Shown here one piece after another: positions 54,062 through 62,650 of a stretch of 64,000 nt of DNA. The position numbers and the translations under genes were made by a program. Source of the DNA: Streptomyces sp. SID8374 (GTDB lineage: Bacteria; Actinomycetota; Actinomycetes; Streptomycetales; Streptomycetaceae); assembly GCF_009865135.1 (NCBI RefSeq), contig NZ_WWGH01000001.1, positions 2,046,001 through 2,110,000 on the forward strand. The letters are read 5' to 3'. Position 1 is the stretch's first letter; every line of letters begins with the position of its first letter. The notes under the pieces were generated by a model that did not search any database, had not been told where the DNA came from, and worked only from the letters and a program-made list of their open reading frames with translations.

Positions 54062-56830
54062 TCAGCGCTGCTGCTCGTCCTTGATGGCGAGCATCCGGTC
54101 CACGACGCGGGCGGCGGCGCGCCCGTCGGAGGGCTCGCAGAAGTCGACCCGGAACTGGGCGTACTTCTCCTTGTACTCCTCGCTCACCTCGTCGATGTTC
54201 CGGATCGCGGCGACCAGGTCCTCGGAGGTCTTGATCAGCGGTCCGGGGGCGCGGGAGGTGAAGTCGAAGTAGAAGCCGCGCAGGGTGTCGCGGTAGTGCT
54301 CCAGGTCGTACGTGAAGAAGAGCATCGGCCGCCCGGAGTGGGCGAAGTCGAACAGCACCGAGGAGTAGTCCGTGATCAGCACGTCGGCGATCAGGTACAG
54401 GTCGGCGATGTCCGGGTAGTACGTGACGTCGTGGACGAAGCCCTGTCCGGCACCGGGGATGGAGTCGAGGACCTTGTGGTGCTTGCGGTAGAGCAGCACG
54501 TGGTCCTCGCCGAGCTCGCGCCGGGCGGCCTCGACGTCGATCTGGTTGTCCAGCTTGAAGCGGCGGCCGCCGTAGCGCTGGTCGTCGCGCCAGGTGGGCG
54601 CGTACAGCACGACCTTCTTGTCCGCGGGGATGCCGAGCTTCTCCCGTACGGCCGCGGCGCGCTTGACGCGGTCGGGGGCGTGGAAGACGTCGTTGCGCGG
54701 GTAGCCCGCCTCCAGCACCTCGCACTGGAGGCGGAAGGAGTTGGTCATGATGGGGGTGGTGAAGGCGTTCGGCGTGATGAACAGGCTGTACTGGCGTGAG
54801 CGCTGCGGGAGGCTGGCGATGTAGGCCAGGTTCGCCTTGGGGGTGCCGAGCAGGTCGGCGCCGATGCGCTTGAGCGGGGTGCCGTGCCAGGTCTGGACGA
54901 CGACCTGGCCCTCGCGGCGGACGAACCACTCGCGGATGCCGCCGTTGGTGACGACGTACCGGCTGCGGGCCAGTGCCTCGTACCACTCGGTGCTGCCCCA
55001 CTCCACGCCGCGCACGCCGGGCGGCAGGACGACCTGCTGGTCGTGGACCATCGCGATGTGCTCCACGTCGGTGCCCCGGCGCTTGAGCTCCTCGTAGACC
55101 GCGCGCGGCGAGTCGGAGAACTGCTTGCCGCCGAAGCTGTTGTAGAGCACGGCCTCGCGCAGCGGCAGCTTGCGCTGCTCGGGGGTGTAGACGTCGCGCA
55201 TGAGGCGCTGGCGGTAGGCGCCGCGCAGCTCGGGGCCGAGGACCGGGCCGGACTCGATGAAGATGCGGTCGAAGTCGAGGCGCTCCACGGTGTACGTGCG
55301 GTGCTCGCCCCGGTGGGAGAGCGGCAGCATCGAGACGAGGTCGGGGCGGAGCGTGACGGGGAGGTCGCGGGTGTGGTCCCACTCGGTGCGCAGGCGCAGG
55401 CGCGGCATCCAGCGGCCGGCGCGCAGCGGCACGGTGCCCTCGTAGGTGGGCATGGTGTCGGGGCGCAGGCGGGCGGTGAAGCGGCCGTCGGCGAAGTCGA
55501 CGGGCAGCGGGCGGTCCTCGTTGCGGCCGGTGTGGCGCAGGACCATCTTCATCTGTTCGGCCGGGCCGGTGTAGGCGCCGGAGAGCAGCAGCTCGCCGTC
55601 GGCGGTCCACTCGACGCCGTCGACGACCGGCTGGACGGTGCGCAGCTGCGGGGTGAAGTTCCCGGCGCCGTCGGTGAGGATCGCCAACTCGCGCCCGTCG
55701 GGCAGCGGGTGGACGCCGGTGTTCAGGTTCTCGCCGTTGGTGGCGCGGCGGGTGGTGCCGTCGGCGAAGACGATGAGCGCGCGGTACTTGCGGGACTTGC
55801 CGGGGGTGATGCCGTCGACGGGGAGGTCGGCCAGCGGCAGCTTCGCGGTGTGGCGGAGCCAGCCGTCGTCGCCGGTGCCGTTCTGCTGGAGGGGCAGGTC
55901 GGTGGCGTAGCCGCTCGGCTCGTGGTCGAGGCGCAGCGCGGTGGGGAACTTGCCCGCGGGGGCCGTGACCCGGGAGCGGAGGGTGACGGTGAGGGTGTCG
56001 CCGTCCGCTTCCTGGGAGTCGATCTCGGCGGGGACGACGTCCACGGTGAGTTTGAGCCGGTTGCGGTCGAAGCCGGCGACGAGCCGGACGCCGTCGTCGA
56101 GGGAGCGGGTGTAGCTGTGTCCGGCCGCGCCTGCGTTGTTCTTGGTGATGCTGCCCACGGACATGCCGCCGGGGCGCGGGATGCCGATGCCCAGGCGCCA
56201 GGTGCCGGACTGCCACTGGCCGCGGACGCGGAGCCGGCCCGGGTCGATGCCGATCTCGAAGCCGGACCAGTCGTAGTTGTGCAGGGCGCCCTTGGCCTCG
56301 GTGGTGGCGCGGGGCTCCTCGACCGTGCGCAGGCGCAGCGGGAGGGTGGAGCGGCTGCCCTGACGGCGGAGCACGGCGACGCGCAGGGAGCGCTTGCCGG
56401 TGGCCGAGGGGACGTTGGGGATGTAGGCGTACCCCTTGACGACGAGCTTGCCGTCCTCCCAGACGAGGTCCAGGAGCTTTCCGCGTACGGGGAGTTCGCT
56501 GCGGTTGAAGTTGCGCACCGAGGACGGCAGCGAGGAGCTCTCGATGCCGGGCAGCTCGATGCGGGCCCGCCGCAGACCCTTGACGGAGAAGGCGCCCGGG
56601 TTCTCCCGCTCGTAGTGAAGCAGGTCCGCCAGCTCCTCGCCGCGCCCGCTGGCCGCCAGGTGCCACTTGACCCGGGCCATCGGCGAGAACTGCCGGACGA
56701 TCTTGGGGGCGGCCCTGTCCAGGAAGTCCTTGGCCGCACTGTGGAAGGCGGGGCGCTCCTCGGCCGGGGTCTCCGGGAAGTACTTCATGAGCCGGCTGAG
56801 CTCTTCGGGGATCGCTTCGAGGGACGCCAC
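54062..56830 (-). CDS. CDP-glycerol glycerophosphotransferase family protein (large)
   Basis: A 922-residue cytoplasmic protein. The first 500 residues form several beta-rich segments of unclear role. The C-terminal part (about 530-900) is the TagF/TarL-type polymerase domain: VVQTWHGTPLKRIG, VLYAPTWRDDQRYGGRRFKLD and LITDYSSVLFDFAHSGRPMLFFTYDLEHY. The last carries the catalytic-type SSVLFD. It would polymerise glycerol- or ribitol-phosphate units onto a lipid carrier. The GTG at 56830 starts the protein. It is the most proB-near gene of the glycopolymer block. Confidence 0.88.
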   Translation of the reverse strand: MASLEAIPEELSRLMKYFPETPAEERPAFHSAAKDFLDRAAPKIVRQFSPMARVKWHLAASGRGEELADLLHYERENPGAFSVKGLRRARIELPGIESSSLPSSVRNFNRSELPVRGKLLDLVWEDGKLVVKGYAYIPNVPSATGKRSLRVAVLRRQGSRSTLPLRLRTVEEPRATTEAKGALHNYDWSGFEIGIDPGRLRVRGQWQSGTWRLGIGIPRPGGMSVGSITKNNAGAAGHSYTRSLDDGVRLVAGFDRNRLKLTVDVVPAEIDSQEADGDTLTVTLRSRVTAPAGKFPTALRLDHEPSGYATDLPLQQNGTGDDGWLRHTAKLPLADLPVDGITPGKSRKYRALIVFADGTTRRATNGENLNTGVHPLPDGRELAILTDGAGNFTPQLRTVQPVVDGVEWTADGELLLSGAYTGPAEQMKMVLRHTGRNEDRPLPVDFADGRFTARLRPDTMPTYEGTVPLRAGRWMPRLRLRTEWDHTRDLPVTLRPDLVSMLPLSHRGEHRTYTVERLDFDRIFIESGPVLGPELRGAYRQRLMRDVYTPEQRKLPLREAVLYNSFGGKQFSDSPRAVYEELKRRGTDVEHIAMVHDQQVVLPPGVRGVEWGSTEWYEALARSRYVVTNGGIREWFVRREGQVVVQTWHGTPLKRIGADLLGTPKANLAYIASLPQRSRQYSLFITPNAFTTPIMTNSFRLQCEVLEAGYPRNDVFHAPDRVKRAAAVREKLGIPADKKVVLYAPTWRDDQRYGGRRFKLDNQIDVEAARRELGEDHVLLYRKHHKVLDSIPGAGQGFVHDVTYYPDIADLYLIADVLITDYSSVLFDFAHSGRPMLFFTYDLEHYRDTLRGFYFDFTSRAPGPLIKTSEDLVAAIRNIDEVSEEYKEKYAQFRVDFCEPSDGRAAARVVDRMLAIKDEQQR

Positions 56831-57009
56831 GGGGGGAGGGCCTTTCCGGGGGGACGTGCAGATGATGAACCCCTGGAAGACGGGGCGTAAATGAGACGTC
56901 TACAACGGTCTCATGGTTGCACCCCAGTATGGCGTGACACCAATCACAGGATCGACCCGCCCCGGGCCCTCGCGGGGGCGGGTCCGCAGGTCCGCGTGGT
57001 GGCCCGGCG

Positions 57010-58242
57010 TCAGACGCGGTGCGCGCGCGGGGCCCGCAGGGCGCTCAGTACCGTACGGCGGGCCTTGCGGACCACGCGCCGGGCGAAGGACACGTGCGGC
57101 TTCGGGTGCGGCGGGTCGATGCGCTTGCCGCCGACCCATTCGGTGACGGCCACCTCGTAGGCGCGCTCGGGGAGTACGGAGCCCTTGCCCGCCTCCTCGA
57201 AGTGCGGGTAGGCCAGGAAGGTCCGGCCGCCCCGGCGGACCACCTCGGGCTCCTTCTTGTCGCGGAGGAAGGCCGCGATGTCGAGGAGGAGGTCGAGTCG
57301 TCCTTCGGCGAGGGCGGTGAGCCGCAGCCGCTCGTGGACCTTGAGCCGGCGGCCCAGCTCCGGTGTCCAGTGGGCGTCCATCAGGGGGGCGGCGAGCGCC
57401 ATCTTCTTCTTGCGGACGGCGTCGGACTGTTTCACCAGTCCGGGTCCGAACTGGGGCAGCAGCGTGATGACGAACGGGCGCACCATCAGGGAATCGCGGC
57501 GGGGTCCGGCGGGCACCAGGTCGGCGATGAGCCCCATGAGGGCGCGGGCGGAGTCGAAGCGGCGGGTGTAGCTGCCCTTCTTGGTCATCTGGTTGCGGTC
57601 CTCGCGGCCCACCAGGTAGTAGCAGGTGTAGTCGGCGACGACGGAGACGCCGTTGCCGCGCAGATACGCCTCCATGGTGAACAGGGCGTCCTCGCCGGTC
57701 TTGAGCTTCTCGTCGAAGCGCATGCCGAGCCGTACGAGGAGGTCGCGCCGGAACAGCTTCTGGGCGCTCAGCGTGAATTTGATGTTGGACGTGTAGAGGT
57801 CGGCGCGCTCCACGGTCTCTTTCCACATCGACTTCGCGGCACCGCGGTTGACGCCGACGATCTTTCCGAGGATCACGTCCGTGCCCGCCCGGTCCCCCAT
57901 GGCGACCATGCGCTCCAGGGCCTCCTCGCCGAAGTAGTCGTCGGCGTCGAGGAAGAAGACGTACCGGCCGCGGGCGAGCTCCAGGCCAGTGTTCCGCGGG
58001 CCGCTGGGGCCGCCGGAATTGGCCTGCCGGACGACGCGCGTGGGGATCGCCGTACGGGCGGCGAACTCTTCCAGGTACTCGCCCGTGCCGTCCGTGGAAC
58101 CGTCGTCGATCGCGACGATCTCCAGGCGTCCGGCGCCGATCGTCTGTGCCTCCACGGACTCCAGGCACCGGACCAGGTAGGGCATCGCTTCATACGCTCC
58201 GATGATCACACTGACATCGGGCTCGTGGTTCGTCCTGGGCAT
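57010..58242 (-). CDS. family 2 glycosyltransferase
   Basis: A 410-residue GT-A enzyme. The nucleotide-sugar site is DVSVIIGAYEAMPYLVRCLESVEAQ, AIDDGSTDGT and the DxD motif FFLDADD. The acceptor region is in the middle (TGEDALFTMEAYLRGNG), and a basic tail (RRVVRKARRTVLSALR) may contact membrane. It would add a sugar to the wall polymer or to a linker. AGGGA lies about four nt before the ATG; a GTG 15 nt upstream is possible. Confidence 0.9.
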   Translation of the reverse strand: MPRTNHEPDVSVIIGAYEAMPYLVRCLESVEAQTIGAGRLEIVAIDDGSTDGTGEYLEEFAARTAIPTRVVRQANSGGPSGPRNTGLELARGRYVFFLDADDYFGEEALERMVAMGDRAGTDVILGKIVGVNRGAAKSMWKETVERADLYTSNIKFTLSAQKLFRRDLLVRLGMRFDEKLKTGEDALFTMEAYLRGNGVSVVADYTCYYLVGREDRNQMTKKGSYTRRFDSARALMGLIADLVPAGPRRDSLMVRPFVITLLPQFGPGLVKQSDAVRKKKMALAAPLMDAHWTPELGRRLKVHERLRLTALAEGRLDLLLDIAAFLRDKKEPEVVRRGGRTFLAYPHFEEAGKGSVLPERAYEVAVTEWVGGKRIDPPHPKPHVSFARRVVRKARRTVLSALRAPRAHRV

Positions 58243-58326
58243 GTCGTCCCTGTGCACCTGTCGATTTGATCACGAAAGAGGGCGGATTGCCCGACTCTGC
58301 ACTTTTTTGTGCATCGACACGCCGAA

Positions 58327-58366
58327 CGACCCGTACATCCCTCCCTGAGGAGAGACGTACGGGTCG
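58327..58366. terminator. terminator after the second CDP-glycerol-type gene
   Basis: CGACCCGTAC and GTACGGGTCG form a perfect 10-bp stem, 130 nt past the stop. CCTCC and GGAG pair inside it. Confidence 0.8.
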
Positions 58367-58423
58367 CCGTCTGGGTTGCCTCATTTTCAGCCAGTTCGAT
58401 CAGATGTGCGCCTACTGGCCGGT

Positions 58424-58507
58424 TGTGCGTCTGTCAGCGCGTCCTGTACGTCTGCCGGCGCGCCTTGTACGTCCGTCAGCGCGCCTTGTCCGTCTGTCAG
58501 CGCGCCG
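58424..58507. repeat. 21-bp repeat of a gene tail
   Basis: Four units of exactly 21 bp (58424, 58445, 58466, 58487) share TGTxCGTCTGTCAGCGCGCC. The last one contains the stop codon of the CDP-glycerol-type gene that ends at 58497, so the tail has been copied downstream three times. Confidence 0.85.
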
Positions 58508-60686
58508 CCGAGGTCCCCTCGGTGACCGCGGTCTCCGCCTCGGTCTCCCCCACCGCGTCCGGGTCCGCGTCGGCACCGGCGTCGGCCAGCGCCTCCGACT
58601 CGCCCGTACCGACGCCGCTGGAGGCCGCCTCACGGTCCGGTACGGACACGGCCTGGTCGCCGATCCGCTGGGCGACACCTGCGTTGCGGGCCTCGGCCTT
58701 GGCGGCGAGCGCCCGTACGGCGGCGTTGAACTGCTCCATGGAGGTCGGCTCGTCCGGGCCCAGGAGGTACGTCTTCAGCTCCCGGCGCGCCCCGGCCAGT
58801 GTGTCGGCCGCCGGGTCCGCGACGGCGGCCAGCAGCTCGTCGAGTTCCTCGGCGCTGTTGGAGAGGATGACCGCGGCCCGTACGGCGGTGTTCTGCCGCT
58901 TGAACTCCTCGGCGCCGAGCCCCGCGGAGTCGGTGACCGCGTACGGCTTGCCGCTCGCGATGAAGTCGGAGACCACGCTGGAGATGTCCGAAACCATGGC
59001 GTCGGACTCGTTGAAGCAGTCGTACAGCTTGGGCTGCGCGCCCGTCACCGTACGGTGCTCCCACCAGCCGAAGGAGCGCCAGTAGGCGTCGTTCCAGGCG
59101 GCCCGCAGCTGCGCGGCCTCGGCCTCGCGGGCGGGGTCGGCGAGCGAGACCCGCGACTCCTCCGCCTCGTCCCCGCCGGAGCGGCCCACGGCCCCGAGCT
59201 CCGCGAGGCGGGCGTCGATCCGTACCAGCTCGGCCTTGGCCGCGCTGTGGGCGGCGGCCGCCCGCTCGGCCTCCTTGGCCCACCGGGGCTCGGCGGCCCG
59301 CTCGGTGGCCGCCTTGCCCAGCATGCCGCGGATGCGGGCGTCGACCGCCTTGGCCTTGCCGCTGCGGATGCCGGTGAAGGGGTGCGGCTTGTAGATGATC
59401 CGGACCGGGTCGTCGGCGGCGAGCAGCCGGCGCACGATGTTCTCGCCCGCGAGCAGCAGGGAGGTGTTGCCGGGGTTGTCGTCCCAGCCCTCCCAGGTGG
59501 GGGCGTACAGCACGGTCGGGATGGGGTTCTTGACCGTGCCCGTCCAGCTCTTGATGGGCTCCAGCTGCGGGCGGCCGACCTCGACGATGTCCTCGTCCCG
59601 GACGCCCACGTCGGCCAGCGCGTAGCGGTCGCGGCCGGCCCGGCCGGCCGTCCAGACCTCGTCGTACACCTTGGAGTACGGGTTGACGCTGGCGAGCTTG
59701 TCGCTGTCGCCGTGGCCGATGAAGACGTGCTTCATGGTCGGCACGCGCAGGATGTGGATGTTCTTGCCGACGTTGGCCGGATACAGGCAGACCCGGACGG
59801 TGGAGAGGTCCAGGTTCATCAGATGCGTGCCCGCCGGGACGCAGATCACCGGGACGGAGGTCTCGGCCAGCTGCGGGACGAGACCGCGCTCCCGCATGAC
59901 GATCAGCGGCCGGCCCTCGACCCGGGCCATGGTCTCCAGCCACATGTTGCCCTGGTAGGCGGACTCGTTGGAGCCGGAGAAGTAGAGCACCACGGTCGGC
60001 TGGTACTCACGCAGCCAGGTGTCGACGGCCTTGAGCACGGCGGCGGCCGGGGGTACGAGAGCGCCGCGGCGTACGTACGGGAGGAGCGCCGCGAGGTAGG
60101 CCAGCGCGAGCACCAGGGTGAGGGCGGCGCCGACGTAGCCGACGGCGTACTCGCGGGTCCCGGCGGCGATCAGGATGCCGACCATCGCGGGGATGTCGAG
60201 GTGCAGCATCTTCTCGGCGGAGCGGCGCAGCAGCGCACCCGGCGGGGCGTCGGGGATGCGTACGGCGTGCAGGTCCACGTTGCGGGTGACGACCGGCATG
60301 GTGCGGCGGAGCCGGATCAGGGTCGTCAGGGCGCCGTGCGGGGCCTGAAGCCCGTAGAAGAGCAGGAAGGTGGCGACCGCCGTGTAGAACAGCGGCTCCT
60401 CGGCGAGGTCCAGCCGGGCCAGCAGCAGGATGAGCATCAGCTGGCGCAGCAGGAAGCGGATCGGCAGCCCGGCCCGCACCTTGCTGAGCCGGTTGATCAG
60501 ATAGCTCCCCCGCTGATGCAGATACCAGTCCGCGGCATACGTGACAGCCGTGGCCGCCGCGAAGAACCAGACGTTCGGAATGAGCGCGGCGAGCATGACG
60601 CAGGGATATCCCAGCCCCATCAACAACGCTGCCGCCAGTTCTGACCTGCTGCCCACGCGGGCCAGGCGAATGGCTGTCGAAATCAC
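58497..60686 (-). CDS. membrane-linked CDP-glycerol glycerophosphotransferase family protein
   Basis: A 729-residue protein. The first 230 residues hold several transmembrane helices (AALLMGLGYPCVMLAALIPNVWFFAAATAVTY and others). The C-terminal glycerophosphotransferase-type domain has PTVLYAPTWEGWDDN, VRIIYKPHPFTGIR and AMVSDISSVVSDFIASGKPYAV, interrupted by a long Ala/Glu-rich coiled stretch (about 430-510). It is a second polymerase or primase of the same pathway, with a different membrane anchor from the 922-residue one. The GTG at 60686 has GGAG ten nt upstream. The tail is repeated downstream. Confidence 0.86.
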   Translation of the reverse strand: MISTAIRLARVGSRSELAAALLMGLGYPCVMLAALIPNVWFFAAATAVTYAADWYLHQRGSYLINRLSKVRAGLPIRFLLRQLMLILLLARLDLAEEPLFYTAVATFLLFYGLQAPHGALTTLIRLRRTMPVVTRNVDLHAVRIPDAPPGALLRRSAEKMLHLDIPAMVGILIAAGTREYAVGYVGAALTLVLALAYLAALLPYVRRGALVPPAAAVLKAVDTWLREYQPTVVLYFSGSNESAYQGNMWLETMARVEGRPLIVMRERGLVPQLAETSVPVICVPAGTHLMNLDLSTVRVCLYPANVGKNIHILRVPTMKHVFIGHGDSDKLASVNPYSKVYDEVWTAGRAGRDRYALADVGVRDEDIVEVGRPQLEPIKSWTGTVKNPIPTVLYAPTWEGWDDNPGNTSLLLAGENIVRRLLAADDPVRIIYKPHPFTGIRSGKAKAVDARIRGMLGKAATERAAEPRWAKEAERAAAAHSAAKAELVRIDARLAELGAVGRSGGDEAEESRVSLADPAREAEAAQLRAAWNDAYWRSFGWWEHRTVTGAQPKLYDCFNESDAMVSDISSVVSDFIASGKPYAVTDSAGLGAEEFKRQNTAVRAAVILSNSAEELDELLAAVADPAADTLAGARRELKTYLLGPDEPTSMEQFNAAVRALAAKAEARNAGVAQRIGDQAVSVPDREAASSGVGTGESEALADAGADADPDAVGETEAETAVTEGTSAAR

Positions 60687-60760
60687 GAAGAACCTGCTCC
60701 AGGGGGGTGCCGGTTTGATTCACCTATTGAGGGAAATGTGAAGGTGCGGCTTCACGCATA

Positions 60761-60799
60761 CGGGCCTCTGCGATCGCGCTAAGCGATAACAGAGGCCCG
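60761..60799. terminator. terminator after the CDP-ribitol synthase gene
   Basis: CGGGCCTCTG and CAGAGGCCCG form a perfect 10-bp stem with an inner ATCGC/GCGAT pair. It lies 24 nt past the stop. Confidence 0.82.
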
Positions 60800-60823
60800 A
60801 ATAAGCACAATTGTCAAGAATTA

Positions 60824-62323
60824 TTACACATCTTCTTGACGGTCCAGTACGGAGGCCAGCGCCTGCTCGAAACCGGAGGACGCGGAGGCTCCGGCCGTCG
60901 GGTCCTGCTGCCGTACGTCGATGACGTGACCGGTCAGCGCGGAGAGCAGCACGTCCAGCGAGGTGCGCGCCACGGCCTCCGAGGAGAGCAGCGAGCCCTC
61001 GGGCTCCTGGCCGAACGCCTTGGTGCGCATCGGCGTCGCGGTCCGCTCCGGGTTGACGCAGTTGACCCGGATCCCCTCGCCCGCCCACTCGTCGGCGAGC
61101 GCCTGGGTCAGGTTGACCATCGCGGCCTTGGTGGAGGAGTAGAGGCTGTACTCGGCGCGGCCGCGGGTGTAGCTGCTGGAGGTGTAGAGCAGCAACTGGC
61201 CCTGGGTCTCTGCGAGGTACTTGTAGGAGGCGCGCGCGATCTGGACGGGGGCCAGGTAGTTGACGTTCAGCGCTTCCTGGATGGTCGCGTTGTCCGTCTC
61301 GGCCAGCTTGCCGATGCGCAGGACGCCCGCGGTGTTGATGACGTAGTCGATGCGCCCGGTCTCGGCGTACGCCTTGGAGAGCGCCTCCTCGACGTGCTCG
61401 GGGTTCTCCACGTGGGTGCCGGTGGTGGAGCGGCCCAGAGCGTAGACGCTCGCGCCGTAGCTCTCGGCCAGCGTCGCGATGTCGGCGCCGATCCCGTACG
61501 AACCGCCGAAGACGACGAGGGTCTTGCCGGAGAGCAGCTCCCGGTAGGCGGCCTCGTCGGCCTGGCGCGGAGCGGCGGTGGAGGCGAGCTGGAAGAGCTT
61601 GTCGGTGATGAAGACGTCGACCGGCTGGGTGACCTTCATGTTGTACTCATCGCCCGCGACCACGTAGATCGGCACGTCGGGGAGGTACTTGAGGACCACC
61701 GAACAGTCGTCGGTCGCCTGGAAGTTGGGGTCCCCCGCCGCGATCCTGTACGCCTTGCGGATCGTGGAGAGCTTGAACGCCTGCGGGGTCTGGCCGCGGC
61801 GCAGCCGGGAGCGGTCGGGGACCTCGGTGATGAACTCCCCGTCGCCGCCGTGGGTGCGGGTCACGATGATCGTGTCCGCGGACGGGATGGCGACGTCGAC
61901 GGCGTCGTAGCGGTCGAGGGCGTCGACACAGTCCTTGATCACACGCTGTGACAGCAGGGGGCGGACCGCGTCATGGAAGAGGACGTTGCGGTCCTCGCCC
62001 TCGGCCAGGCCCTCGCCGAGGGCCGCGATGGCACGCTCGGTGGTCTCGTTGCGGGTGTTGCCGCCCTCGATGATGCGGGTGACCTTGGTCAGTCCGGCCT
62101 TGGCGACGATCTTCTCGACGTCGGGCACGAAACCCGGCGCCATCAGCACGATGACGTCGTCGATGTCCTCGGCGTTCTCGAAGATGGTCAGCGTGTGCTC
62201 GATGACTGCCTTGCCGGCGATCTTCAGCAGCTGCTTGGGGATCGACAGTCCCACGCGCTGGCCGGTTCCACCGGCGAGCACGACCGCTGTGGTCCGGGGC
62301 TTGGCTTCGTGCGGCACAGACAC
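60824..62323 (-). CDS. bifunctional cytidylyltransferase / SDR (CDP-ribitol synthase type)
   Basis: A 499-residue fusion. The N-terminal IspD/TarI-like domain (about 1-240) has VVLAGGTGQRVGLSIPKQLL and FHDAVRPLLSQ. The C-terminal short-chain dehydrogenase (about 265-480) has VVFGGSYGIGADIATLAESYG, NTAGVL and YSLYSSTKAAM with Tyr-xxx-Lys. The same fusion occurs in Haemophilus Bcs1/Acs1, which reduces ribulose-5-phosphate to ribitol-5-phosphate and makes CDP-ribitol. It would supply the two CDP-glycerol-type polymerases next to it. AGGTAGGT lies before the first GTG. Confidence 0.88.
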   Translation of the reverse strand: MSVPHEAKPRTTAVVLAGGTGQRVGLSIPKQLLKIAGKAVIEHTLTIFENAEDIDDVIVLMAPGFVPDVEKIVAKAGLTKVTRIIEGGNTRNETTERAIAALGEGLAEGEDRNVLFHDAVRPLLSQRVIKDCVDALDRYDAVDVAIPSADTIIVTRTHGGDGEFITEVPDRSRLRRGQTPQAFKLSTIRKAYRIAAGDPNFQATDDCSVVLKYLPDVPIYVVAGDEYNMKVTQPVDVFITDKLFQLASTAAPRQADEAAYRELLSGKTLVVFGGSYGIGADIATLAESYGASVYALGRSTTGTHVENPEHVEEALSKAYAETGRIDYVINTAGVLRIGKLAETDNATIQEALNVNYLAPVQIARASYKYLAETQGQLLLYTSSSYTRGRAEYSLYSSTKAAMVNLTQALADEWAGEGIRVNCVNPERTATPMRTKAFGQEPEGSLLSSEAVARTSLDVLLSALTGHVIDVRQQDPTAGASASSGFEQALASVLDRQEDV

Positions 62324-62650
62324 AGACGACCTACCTTGCTATGACGGGGGAACAGTGTGATGGTCGCACTCTCCGTGACCGTCTCGCAAGGTGGACGTCG
62401 TCCGCCGCTCGTCCCGCGGAAACCCGCAGTTCACCCTCTGGCCAGGGAGGTTGGATGGTGCGGGGCCGGTACGCGGGGTGATCGACCCCACAGAGGTGTT
62501 GCGCAATCGGCACATCCCGCGGCCCGGCCACCCGGTGTGACCGCGACAGCGGCCGGACCACCCGGTATCCGGGGGCGAGGCTACCGGACGGCCCGGCTCC
62601 ACATGGAACCGAGCCGTCCGGTGGCCTGAAGCGGCCTCGCCCGGCAGGGC
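62324..62650. promoter_or_regulatory. intergenic region between obgE and the CDP-ribitol synthase gene
   Basis: A 327-nt gap. Toward obgE it holds a terminator-like hairpin at 62583-62622 (ACCGGACGG and CCGTCCGGT arms), 29 nt past the obgE stop. The rest should hold the promoter of the CDP-ribitol gene, but no clear -10/-35 pair stands out, and I see no gene. Confidence 0.5.
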
